Below are positions 1 through 21,690 of a stretch of 64,000 nucleotides of DNA, piece by piece (the first letter of the stretch is position 1; each line of letters starts with the position of its first letter). The notes beneath the pieces were generated by a model, which saw only the letters and a program-made list of their open reading frames with translations, was not told where the DNA came from and made no database searches. The stretch covers positions 23,158,182 through 23,222,181 of the forward strand of contig NC_088711.1 of assembly GCF_963576615.1 (NCBI RefSeq), read 5' to 3'. Source of the stretch: Watersipora subatra. Taxonomy: Eukaryota > Bryozoa > Gymnolaemata > Cheilostomatida > Watersiporidae. Made by a program: the position numbers and the translations under genes.

Positions 1-210
1 AGACCACCATGTTATATAAGCACTAACCACACTATAGAACTACTGAAGACCACCATGTCAAATAAGCACTAACCACAGTAAAGATCTGTTGAAGACCACC
101 ATGTTATGTAAGCACTAACCTCAGTAGAGAACTACTGAACACCACCATATCATATGACCATTAAGATCCGAAGAGACTCGCGAAGACTACCATGCCATAT
201 AAGCACTAAC

Positions 211-237
<27 letters not shown>
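1..237. repeat. 46-bp tandem array copied from the DPYD exon 5 / donor junction
   Basis: Five units (1-46, 47-92, 93-138, 139-183, 184-229) plus the start of a sixth. In the minus-strand sense each unit is the last 27 bases of DPYD exon 5 followed by the first 19 bases of its intron. The unit holding the genuine junction is the innermost, with the donor GT at 210-209. Units at 93-138 and 184-229 keep the same donor context (CTGAG before GTTAGTG); units 1-92 are more diverged and the unit at 139-183 has lost the motif. The array continues past the left edge. Confidence 0.9.
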
Positions 238-11259
<11,022 letters not shown>

Positions 11260-12431
11260 GTCAGCTTCACTGTGTAGGGAAACAGCTCATTGGCTCTGCA
11301 ATACAAAACTGAGCTGTTAGGAACATACATGTAGGTGGGTGTAAAGCTGTAGTACAGTTGCGGGCAAATCTACTTGTTACCGACTTTTACACAACCACCG
11401 CTACCTGTCACTACATGTCACTACATTTACTCTACTTCTACACTCTACTGACATAACTAGGACTACATATCGGGCATGCTAAGCTGTTAAGCCCTGTCAG
11501 TTTCTATGTTAATTACCCTATTGGTCAAAGCACATCATTTGCACTAAAAGAGGCACACAACACAATGAAGCTATATTCAGGTGGTCACTGCTCCACATAA
11601 GTTGGAGTTACCAAACTATTCTGTTATCAAATCCATGGCTTCACAGCCAAAGATTTTATAACATAAGCGTAATCCAAAATAAGCTATATTTTCGCTAGAA
11701 CTATTTTGAAAATAATTTAAAGATGTCATAAAAATCACATGTTTACATTAATGTCATTTGACAATATTCAAAGCTATATAGAGCTTTCTATGAACAAGTA
11801 AACCTCTCAAGTACACATTCTACTCTAATTACCTCTCTCTATATATGCCTGTGTGAGAAATGATTGATGAGTCGTGTGTTATGATTATATGAATGTAGTA
11901 AACCAAAGGAAAGTAAAGAAAACTGCTACTTGAAGACGTGAGATGGGAACTTACTTACTACAAACTACTTATGAAATGCATCTTGGACTGCTTATGAGGG
12001 GCGGAGTTTAACTGCTATGCTATTATTCGTCAAAACAACCCATTTAGTGTATGATTGTCCAATCATATAAGAGCATGTACTGAAAAAGAAGACAATTCTA
12101 ACTTTCCAAAGTCAAAGATTGTATGAAAATGCCTACAAAACACCAGTGTTTATATGATGCATGATGAATGCCTTCTAGTCGTTAAATAATTAAACTATAT
12201 TCCTAAACTCGAGTTTGGCAGGTTTGTGATAGATTTTAATTAAATGATGAAAGTAGATCTATCAGCTCAAATATGCGAAACTTTGAAGTTTGTTGATAAA
12301 ATTAAGTGTCACCAATATGTACGCGTATATCTGCTTGGCAACCCATTTGTGTAATACTAAATTTACAGCTCAACTGAAGCTATAACACCCTTACCCCAGT
12401 TAATAGAGCATTTTCAAATTGTTGATAAAGT
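11260..12431. other. Upstream region of DPYD, no recognisable gene
   Basis: This is the 5' flank of DPYD on the minus strand and would hold its promoter and any 5' non-coding exon. A possible acceptor (CCCTACACAG) ends about 10 bp upstream of the ATG, so an upstream non-coding exon is possible. No coding region or repeat family was recognised. Confidence 0.4.
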
Positions 12432-12643
12432 AAATATATATGATATATATATATATATGATATATATATACATATATATATATATGATATATATATATAT
12501 ATATATATATATCATATATATATATATATATATATATATCATATATATATATATCATATATATATGATATATATATATATCATATATATATGATATATAT
12601 ATATATCATATATATATGATATATATATATATATTGCAATCTT
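12432..12643. repeat. Palindromic (TA)n / GATATATATC microsatellite
   Basis: About 200 bp of alternating TA with regularly spaced TGATAT and ATATCA variants, so the tract is self-complementary at many registers. Confidence 0.95.
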
Positions 12644-13137
12644 TATTATATATATCTATTTTTCTCAAAATTGGTCGTATAGATATTCGTTTATTCGTCG
12701 TTTTGATTGTCCAGCTATAGCTATTATTGTAGCACTACGCCTACACGTTACGAAGCCCCGGTTAGGAAATTTCGATCTAAGGTGTTATCATGTTTGATAT
12801 ACCGTAACCACACGCTAATTATTTTAGCAAAGCGCCCACACGTTACGATGTCCCTGTTATGAAATTCTTTTCGTAAGGTTCAATTACTAAATATGGGGTC
12901 AGATCCAATTCTTCTCACAAGGACATTTATAAGAAGAGCTTCGACATTCTCTCTCTCCGTTCGGTCAGACAAAGACAGTATTTTTGATATATCATTTTTA
13001 CATTTGCACCAGTACCGATTGTGTAGTTGTTTTTGTAGCGTTTTGTGTAGTTGAAATAAATTGAGAAAAAAATAAAAACAACTGTGAAGGTGTTCAAACT
13101 TGGTCAAACAACTGTAACTTTCAAACTTCATATGATG

Positions 13138-13760
13138 AAGAAAATGTTTTGTGCAGATCAATTAAGTTAAAAAAAATTAAATAGCCATAAAAAGGGTTTA
13201 GATGTAAATGTGAAATAATTAGCAAGTAATAGCTAAATTAAGTCTGTTTTGCTATGATTACAGTAAAATATGATTCAGTAATGATACAATTAATACGAAC
13301 TGAGAAAACTAAATAGAAAAATCCTAAATATGTTTAACTAATAATAACAATTCTTGCATAGAAGTGTGTGTGTATAAAAAGGTTACTGTTCCACCAGAAG
13401 CTGTCTGTCAAAACTTTAAACACGACGATACTGGTAATAAAAAGGTCTTTGCACAGAAATTTGATTTGTATTTAACATATAACAACATGTGCCATTCTAA
13501 CTTTCAAACTTCATATCATGAGAAAAATGTTTTGAGCAGGTCAAATAAATTTTAAAAAAATAAAACAATTATAAAAGGGTATAGATATAAATGTGAAGTA
13601 ATTAGCAAGTAATAGCTAAATTAAGTTGGTTTTGTTATGATTACAATAAAAGATCATTTGGTAATGATACAATTAATACGAACTGAGAAAACAAAATAAA
13701 AATCCTGAATACGTTGAACTAATAATAACAATTCTTACATAAAAGTGTGTGTGTGTATAA
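13138..13760. repeat. Tandem duplication of about 240 bp at 380-bp spacing
   Basis: 13138-13377 and 13521-13758 are close copies, both running from GAAAAATGTTTTG-like sequence through AGCAAGTAATAGCTAAATTA and TACAATTAATACGAACTGAG to GTGTGTGTGTATA. The sequence between them carries blocks of the retroposon head (AACATATAACAACAT). Non-coding. Confidence 0.75.
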
Positions 13761-13776
13761 AAAAATTACTGTTCCA

Positions 13777-14170
13777 TCAGAAGCTATCCATCAAAACTTT
13801 TCTCATTTTATGCAGTTTGAAAGTTAGAATGGCAAATGTTGTTATATGTTGAACATAAATCAATTTTGTTACCAAAAACTTTTTTATTACTCGGGCAACA
13901 CCGGGTAACACAGCTAGTGTATATATATATGTACACATATGTATATATATACTAGCTGTGCTACCCGGCATTGCCCGGGTAATAAAAATGTCTTTGGACA
14001 GAAAATTTATTTGTATTTAACATATAACAACATTTGCAATTTTAACTTTCAAACTACATATCATGAGAGAACTTCTTATATGTAACTTTTCAAACTTTAT
14101 ATCATGAGGAAAAAGTTTTGAGCAGGAATTAAAAATAAATAAAACAACTAAAAGTTTTCAAACCACTGTA
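13777..14170. mobile_element. Two head-to-head retroposon heads around a TA microsatellite
   Basis: A minus-strand copy (about 13790-13917) and a plus-strand copy (from about 13951) both begin ACTAGCTGTG followed by the CCCGG...CCCGGGTAATAAAA block and run into TTTGTATTTAACATATAACA. They meet at a TATATATATGTACACATATG spacer. Both lack the tRNA-like part. Confidence 0.6.
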
Positions 14171-14223
14171 TATTTAAAATTTTAAAACTGTCAGCGACAT
14201 ACGGTACATCTTTTTTTAACGTA

Positions 14224-14798
14224 CAGTGGAACCTCAGTTCTCGAACATAATCCGTTCCAGAAGGAAGTTTGAAAACCGAGTTGTTCGAGATCTGAAACAA
14301 TTTTTCCCATTAAAATAAATTTATGTAAATTTTAATCCGTTCCAAGGCAAAAAACAACTTTGGAAAAATAGTTTTTCAACATTTTACACTATAAACTATA
14401 CTGTATACCGCATACTATAAATAAATCCGTGTAGATATAGATCGTGTTTAATTTTATTAAAAGGTTTTCTATTTATGATGAGGGAAAAAAAACACAAGTA
14501 AACATTTCGCATGTTTGGCTTTTAAAGAAGAACCTTACTCCAAAACAATTTAGTGTAACTCGACTGTAGGGGTTATCTCCCTAACAAATTTCTTTGGTGG
14601 AGGAGACGGCGTTCCAGATGATTCCTCCGTTTTTGTATAGAATTTATGAAGCATAAAATACTTCTCCGTTTGTTAATGAATGTTTCCATGCTGTTTCTGA
14701 AGCTGTTCTAATTCAGATTTAATGAACAAATCTCAGAATCTTTGATCGAAAACCGAGTTGGTCAAAAAATGAAGCGTTCGAGAACCGAAGTTCTCTTG
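14224..14798. mobile_element. TA-flanked MITE (575 bp)
   Basis: The left end CAGTGGAACCTCAGTTCTCG and the inverse of the right end CAAGAGAACTTCGGTTCTCG are clearly inverted repeats, with TA outside each (14222-14223, 14799-14800). Internal AATCCGTTCC and GAAAACCGAGTTG blocks recur in both arms. No transposase frame. Consistent with a Tc1/mariner-pogo derivative. Confidence 0.75.
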
Positions 14799-14989
14799 TA
14801 TATAATCAGTACACAAATAATTTAATAATTAGCGAATAAATTAGCCCTAACCAAAACAGACGAATAAGCATCGCGTTGCATATACTTAGGTCCCAAAATA
14901 ATTCTTAACAGGAGCATCGTAACTCGTAGACGCAAGGCTAAAATAATTAGCACGCGCATGGTGTATCTGTTATATGAAAACATGATGGC

Positions 14990-15170
14990 ATTCTATGGCA
15001 TTCTAACTCAGTGGTAGAGCGTCCGGATAAGAATCTTGCCGATGCACTCGTCGTGAGTTCAAATTCATCGATACGCGAAACTTTAATTTTAAGATCTATA
15101 GCCTGAATGACACACATATCCACAGACATACTTTGAGAAATGTATATATATATATATATATATTTCTATA
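14990..15170 (+). mobile_element. tRNA-derived retroposon fragment
   Basis: A tRNA-like segment (AACTCAGTGGTAGAGCG as box A, GTGAGTTCAAATTC as box B) is followed by the AGATCTATAGCC ... ACTTTGAGAAATGTATATAT tail shared with 27005-27180 and 30108-30260. The clover-leaf is not complete enough for a functional tRNA. Confidence 0.6.
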
Positions 15171-15266
15171 GATATATATTGAAACTGACAGTAGCTGACA
15201 GCTAAGTACAAACTATGTTTTCAAAAAGTATCTGTATCAGTAAATAACACTAATTAACACTGTTAA

Positions 15267-16144
15267 AGGTTGACTTGCAACAAAATTCACATTACAGTTA
15301 ATTGATATCAAAAGATTCACCATGTCTTACTCTGTTGTGTTGTAGGTGCAAAATATGTGGGAATGTGATTACAAGCTCTTAAAAGCTAAAAAACGAACAG
15401 TTAATCGCAGCCACATGAGAACCCCGTAGTTTGGATTCTCTTTCCAAAACGGCTCAAATGTGACGTAGTTGTGGGAGATGGTTTCTGTTTACACTTTCAT
15501 GCAACCTTATTCATCGAAATATTTTCACAAATATACTTCATGCATTCGATAAAACCATGTCTATTGTTCTTACGCGTCTGTTTTATTGTCATTGTAATGC
15601 TGTCACTTTTAGCACTGATATCTTATAACTTACCGTAAAAATTTGTTTAATTTTTTAACCTTACCTCGAAGGAGTACATATCATTGTCTGATAATCATGA
15701 CGAGCCTGTTGGTCACTTGTGATAATCGAAAAGTGCTGCAAAAATTATTTGCGAAGTATTGGGTCACATGATCAGATTACGACTTGACGATTAGATCAAG
15801 CTGAAACAAAATTGTTAAGTAGCGAGCATCTATATTTGATATGGGGTCTTCAGTAAAACCCGAAGTGTTTGTCATAAACTAGTGCTACGATAAGTTACAT
15901 ATCGAGCTTTTTATTGGCCTTTCAATTCACATGAGAACATCACGTGACAAGACAATAACCAAACTGTAATGACTACGTCAGAGAAATAAACAGTTTCTAG
16001 TTTACGGCGGCTTTTTGTTTTTGAGCTTTTAAGAGCTTGTAATCACATTTCCACATATTTAGCACCTACAACACAACAGAGTAAGACATGGTGAATCTTT
16101 TGATACCAAATAACTGTAATGTGAATTTTGTTGCAAGTCAACCT
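15267..16144. mobile_element. TTAA family 1 element, copy b (878 bp)
   Basis: AGGTTGACTTGC / GCAAGTCAACCT ends with TTAA on both sides (15263-15266, 16145-16148). Uninterrupted, so a good reference copy. The ~130-bp inverted ends contain CACATTACAGTTA and the TTACTCTGTTGTGTTGTAGG block. Confidence 0.9.
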
Positions 16145-16148
16145 TTAA

Positions 16149-17439
16149 GAGCAGGTTAGGTCTGGTATGAAAGTACTAAACGAATTGTCATTTCCATATG
16201 ATTGTACTATATGTCACTCAGAAAAAACATCAGTTTGATTATCATCCATAAAATAGTATTTAGTTTGGTCTTCGATTATGTTAGTTCATGTAGAATCACT
16301 CAACGCTGCAATGCAATGAATGATAGCATTCTTCTCTGTACTTGTGTTCTTCTTGTCCACAACCTTTTCAGGTTTTGAAAAACACATCCAAAATCATGTT
16401 TAACACTGGTTTCTAATACATGTAATGTTTTTATATGGAAAAGTAGCTGATGCAATGTTAAATTTTAGAGTTGACTGTCTCATGACCTAAAAGATGCATG
16501 ACATAGACAGGGTCAAACTAGACTAAAATTTTACAAAATTTTACAATTTTACGAAATTATTAGAAAGATCGGAAATTGTTTATTATTGACCTGTGCTACT
16601 AATAATTGATAATAATGTATAATGTTTAGATAGGCACCTATTTCTAGAATCCAAAGTAACTTTTGATACCTGAGTATTGTACAAATCTCTATAGCTGCAT
16701 TGCTTTTAACTTGTTTGAATTTTGCAAAAACAATCAAATTTCACACTAGAGAATAGCCGTAGCGGTAATTAAAACATGACAGCGGTAAAATGAGAAGAAA
16801 ATTGATCTGACAACTTCCTTAATTATTCAAATCTAGAAAAACATAGTTTTTAGTCAATTTAGGAAATATTGGAGAAGCATCAAGGATAATATATTGATAA
16901 TGACAATGCAATTCTGAAAAGAAAACAGAGAACCAAAAAGACCAAAAAACACCAAAAAAGAAAACAAGAGTTGTCTGCACAATACTATAAGAAAAGACAA
17001 CTCTTTTTTGCAGTTGAACAGCTTTGGAATCATGCAGGATTAGTTTTTTTAGTCTGGTTTTATCTGCGGGCGATTGTGCTATGTCGGCAGGTCTTGTTAG
17101 AGTTAGTGTCGCGTTTGCACTAAATGGTTGTGAATATCCTAATCCAAGGATTTCATATGGAAATAAATTAGAAGAAAAGTGAACACTATAATATTTGCAA
17201 CTCTCAGGGTAGACTATATTTTAATAGAATTGGACTCATCTCATTTTTCATTTTATAGTGACACAACTGCATAACATGTCCAGGGCATAATGACACACCG
17301 CACAGAACCTAAAAAATTGAAAACGAACACATAAAATGCTTTCGACTGCAGGCGGCATCACCAACAAGCCTTAAATGTCCTTACATAAAACTTTCATAAT
17401 GCCTGTTCATGTACAAATCTTGCACGCCAAAAGGTTTTT
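16149..17439. other. Intergenic sequence, nothing recognised
   Basis: No gene, terminal repeat or tandem array was identified. A short A-rich run with repeated ACCAAAAA motifs occurs near 16930-16965. Confidence 0.4.
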
Positions 17440-17674
17440 CAAGTTAAGCTGATTTTTGTGACTGAGAAAGCCATAGATATAGTAAACCCTAGATATGCAA
17501 ATAATCAAAACAAGTGAGGCCTATAATTAGCATGACGCAACGTCATGGTGATGTGCAAAGCGAATCAGCTGATCTATTAACTCCTATTGACTTAGCACTA
17601 AAAACTGCTCAATTTTTCCATAGTTTGTGAATCTGAGACTGCATATTTTATTGAAAATATGTAAAACTTGTATA

Positions 17675-18916
17675 CAGTAATACTTCAACTTACGAGTGCC
17701 CTAACGTATGAGAAACTTGAGGTACGAGCCAGCTTTTAAGCAAGTTTTAGCACTAACATACGAGCCATGTTTGAGATATGAGCACATGAGTCAGTTGCCA
17801 AGTATGTCGGAGGTGTTTTATGAGAACAGCATCTCTCTGTATTTTTCAACTGCTCAGATTATACTTTTGTACCATGTTTTTTGTGCCGATTTTCAGTGCA
17901 GAATTATGTGAATTAAAAGTACCGTGCGTAGACCAAAAGTTTGCCAGTAAAAGGATAGATAATGCAAAGAAAAAGCAAATGATAACAATTGATATTAAAC
18001 GGAAAATTATTGAAAAATATGTATGCATTATTGAGCTAGCTCAGCACTATGACAGAAATACATGCACAATTATCAAACACAAGGATTGTATTCAAGGCAT
18101 TTAGTTTGCAAAAGGACTAACCATAGTTTCTAAACGACGCAGCGATCTTCACGACCACTGATGGAGAGACTGCTCAGGCTTTGAATAAAAGACAAACAAT
18201 TGGCCGGTGACTGCGTAACTGAAATGATGCTACGTAAAAAGGCCGGTGCTATCTATCAAGACTATAAAAAATAGTCATTCGGACAAGTTGGCTATTGGTC
18301 GTGCATTAACCCTTGGTGACGACACCTATGTTCATCCTGATAGCAACATGTTGAAAGGGCGACAAAGGCAAACGTCCTTAGATAGGTTTCTCTTAAAACG
18401 GCCAGCTGGTCGTTAGAGCGAAACAAAAGAAAAATTAGCTAACCAGCGAGAAACTTAAAACTATGAACGCCGAAGAAATTTTAATTACGTTAAGTTAAAG
18501 ATTAAAGTTTGCTTTTAGGTTTGCTTTTAAGTTTGTCTTTTATGACTTGGATAAAATCCAAATTTATCAAAGTCAACTGTTGTAATGAAGGATAACTTAT
18601 CTCTCCCTCTCTGGCAAATGCTAGCGTTAGCTGCTATTGTATGTATTTAATTTTACATTTTAATTAATCACATTTCCTTGCATTATTTTTTATTTGTTGC
18701 TTTTTGAAAGCATGTGGTAAGTTAGGACAATAACCAACATGTTCTTTCTGTTACAATATATTGTTTTGAGTGTTTTATTTGCATTTTTAGAGTATGGAAA
18801 CCAATCAATATATATTTAATTGTTCTATATATAAATAAATTGCACCAACATGCGAGTAAATTGACATACCAGCTCAGTCTCTGAACGCATTAAGCTCGTA
18901 AGTCGAAGTATGACTG
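17675..18916 (+). mobile_element. Pogo/Tigger-like element with broken transposase
   Basis: The left end CAGTAATACTTCAACTTACG and the inverse of the right end CAGTCATACTTCGACTTACG are inverted repeats, with TA on each side (17673-17674, 18917-18918). Inside, plus-strand fragments resemble the N-terminal helix-turn-helix of Tigger transposases: KKKQMITIDIKRKIIEKY then IIELAQHYDRNTCTI at about 17960-18103, and DKQLAGDCVTEMML at about 18190-18270. Stops and frameshifts separate the pieces and the DDE domain is missing, so it is dead. Confidence 0.8.
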
Positions 18917-19506
18917 TAATGACTTTGGATGAGAAAGGCAAGAATCTTACACACATGGTAATGAATAATACCAATGATTTAGAAACTTTTATTTTATTGA
19001 AAATACAAAGAGTGACCAAATAGAAATTAAACTAATAACAAACTAATGAATCAAATGATATTTAGAAGCAGTAAAGCAGGACCACTGTATTAAACACCCA
19101 TTAGACATGACTGAAAATAACTAGACGAGATAGTTTTTGTCTAAGGTTGGTTGAACTAGATTCCTGCTTTGAAGCGGCATAGTGTATTCTGATTTTAGTA
19201 CAGCGATTTACTATAGTTTTGAGTAGACTGTTGGCATGCACTGTACATGTAAAACCTTGATTGAGGTTATCTAATAAGACATATATGTTATTGTCTGTGA
19301 TGTTACTTGTTTAAAAGCTCTCTGTGTGATACTATAGCTCTCCATGTGTGAACGTAGGCACTTTTCTGCAGCAATACATATTCGGCCTATCAATCTGGTC
19401 ACCAATCCTCCTCTGTTTTAACTGATATTAGGGTTATGTCATCACTATTTCTACTTCCTACTACTTCTACATTGGTCAAGAACTTGATACACTCATCACA
19501 TTTGAG

Positions 19507-19917
19507 TTAGAAAAAATCCTCATTACCGAACTCCTCATCTTCACCTTCCTCAGCTTTTGTCTCTTCTTTCTTTTTCTTTCTAGCCAGAGAATGTAGCAGG
19601 AGTTGGCCAGTTTTTTCAGCCCTGCTCACATCCAGATCAATACAGGTAACATTGAGACTTGGTGTGATATCTGCTTTTATGAACAGTGCTCGAAGTGCAG
19701 ATCTAAAGCACTGCACATCCGGGTTATTGTTATAGCCACCCTTAGATCGTATTGTGGAAAACAGAATCTCAATGTGATCCTGGTTGATCTTAAAGTTTAG
19801 GAAGTAGTTGATGTAAGGGTACTTGCTGAAAAGATATTGGGCAATGCCATGTACAGATTTGGTTGCTGACTCAAAACCAATGACGGAAATGATGATGATT
19901 TTCCTATTATTTTCCAC
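19507..19917 (-). pseudogene. P-element/THAP9-type transposase C-terminal fragment
   Basis: An open frame of about 136 codons contains QDHIEILFSTIRSKGGYNNN, which matches the conserved C-terminal block of P-element and THAP9 transposases (DH-E-F-IR-GG-NNNP). It continues into FRSALRALFIKADITPS and ends in a Lys/Glu-rich tail with a stop at 19507. The N-terminal THAP domain and catalytic core are not found upstream on the minus strand before inverted-repeat sequence begins, so it is a truncated relic. Confidence 0.6.
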
Positions 19918-20267
19918 TAGCAGCTTTCAGCTTGGTGTCTTTAATCGGCATAGATAGCTTATGATATTGTTGAGAACTTCTTGTTTTGAGTTGAAGTTCT
20001 GTCTTGTTATAGGCAATTCAGGATATACCTAGGGTGTTGTGGTCTCTTCTGATGACATTCCACCAAGAATTTGGTCTTATTGTTACGTTTATGACTTAAA
20101 AACTAGCATGCCAAGCGTGCTTCCACTACTAAACTTATTGCTCAATTGAAGGCTTTGATGCTGTAATGCACATCACTACGACGTAACGTCGTGAAAACAA
20201 CAGCCAATTATAGGCCTCACTTTTGCTCCATTGTAATGATAGCTATTCGCCAATCTAGGGTTTACTA

Positions 20268-21642
20268 CCCTAGGACACTTATATTTCGTTAGTATTTAGT
20301 TTCGTGAGTAACTCACAGAGTAAAATTTCGAAGCAACTTAATTTCGCAGCTCTGATGAGTGCGAAAATATAGTGATGTGAAAATAAATGCAGTGGAACAA
20401 ACATAATTAGATTCCTCAGGTTAAGTTCACCGATAAAAAAAAATTTTAATTTGCGACTAGTTTGTAATTGTGAACCGCAGGTAGAATGGTGTGGGCAAGG
20501 TCGATAATGCAATTTGATCGCTTGCTGCCATTTGTTTCTTGGACTATCAACAGACCCGCTTTCACTGGGGCGGCTGGCCGGCTGAGCCGCCCCATCTTTT
20601 TGGGAATTTTTTTGTGGTAAGTACAGACCAACTCGGATAACTCGCCCTCAGATAAAATGTAACATTTCATCTCAAACACAAAGTCAACTCAAACGAATTT
20701 GTTTGGTCAGTTTCAACGCGATGATAAATTCCTTCAGATAACTCGACCTCAACATCATTTATTCAAAAAGTTATTTGTCCAACGGCCATGGACGCGGTTT
20801 TTATCGCTGTAGAATATCACTTCATTTCAAGCCATAGAGACAAACATCAACTTCTAGTAGTTCTTAGGCATCATTATTATCATCATCAGAGGCAAAATAT
20901 TTTTGTTAACGACTTTTATAAAAGTTTGCAGAAGATTAAGTTTTATTAAACACCCGCTTGGCCATGTCCCATCTAAAGCATAAAAGCCTCTGAATGAACT
21001 TAAAATAAAATCCGCAAAATTGATCTTGGTTAAAACGCTCAAAAGAAAAAGATGTCTTTTTTTCTGAGCGTTTTAACTGCGGTCATGTTTTCCCTATTTT
21101 AATTTAAAAATGTCTCGGCAGTCACATCACTTAAAACAAAACAAATCTCAAAAAATGACAAGTTATTGAAGAGGTGTCAGTGGTGAATCCAAACCTTTTC
21201 AGAGCCATGCTGCTTGTGTAGTACTGCGAGTGTCAGTGTGTCTTATTTTCTTTCAACACACGGTGCTCACTGCATTGATTGATGTCCCCAGCAAACGATA
21301 ACGCTACTAATGCATGTGCATTGACATCAAATTCCTATCATTATAAATCATTCTTAATGGGAAAATAATCATAATTAATTGCAAAATAATAACGTAATAA
21401 AATTTTGGCAGTCAAATTATTTTGTTGGTTTATATTTTAACGATGCTATGGTGGTCGTTAAAAACGTTAAAATAAATGTCGTTATAAAATTCCATTCTAC
21501 TGTATCAACGAACAAAGCTATTTAGTTTCGCTTTTTCGCTAGTTTGTTATGATAGTTTAGTTTCGCACATGAAACTTTCGCGAGAGGATGACACCGCGAA
21601 AACGCGAAAGTTAGATGCCGCGAATACATAAGTGTCCTAGGG
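20268..21642. mobile_element. TA-flanked inverted-repeat element with nested TCGGATAACTCG sequence
   Basis: Ends CCCTAGGACACTTAT and ATAAGTGTCCTAGGG are perfect inverses with TA outside each. Subterminal blocks rich in TTTCGC (AGTTTCG, CGCGAAAG) occur in both arms. Nested inside from about 20550 is a GGGGCGGCT...GAGCCGCCCC stretch, and from 20624 a copy of the TCGGATAACTCG family. Confidence 0.7.
20624..21120 (+). mobile_element. TCGGATAACTCG family, copy at 20.6 kb
   Basis: It follows TA and begins CAGACCAACTCGGATAACTC, then the shared blocks GATAACTCGACCTCAACATC, CCAACGGCCATGG, AACATCAAC and CTGAGCGTTTTAAC in the same order as at 27182, 30476 and (inverted) 42486. The right end was not found. 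Non-coding. Confidence 0.6.
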
Positions 21643-21690
21643 TATATCTATGGAGAAAGCTCATAAACATGTTTAAAGATAAGATGGCTA

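Larger units (their letters stand above)
17440..21690 (-). mobile_element. P-element/THAP9-like relic with inverted flanks and nested insertions
   Basis: Inverted copies sit at about 17455-17560 and about 20150-20267, sharing TAAACCCTAGAT, AAGTGAGGCCTATAATT and GTGATGTGCA in opposite orientations. The match continues beyond a nested element, with ATAGATATA at 17472 and TATATCTAT at 21643. Between them lies a transposase fragment (19507-19917), a nested pogo-like element (17675-18916) and a nested TA element (20268-21642). Exact ends and target duplication could not be fixed. Confidence 0.45.

Noticed and set aside
20345-20370. CTGATGAGTGCGAAAA, resembling a hammerhead core
   Set aside because: Only four bases separate CTGATGA and GAAA, so there is no stem II, and no matching NUH site with stems was found.
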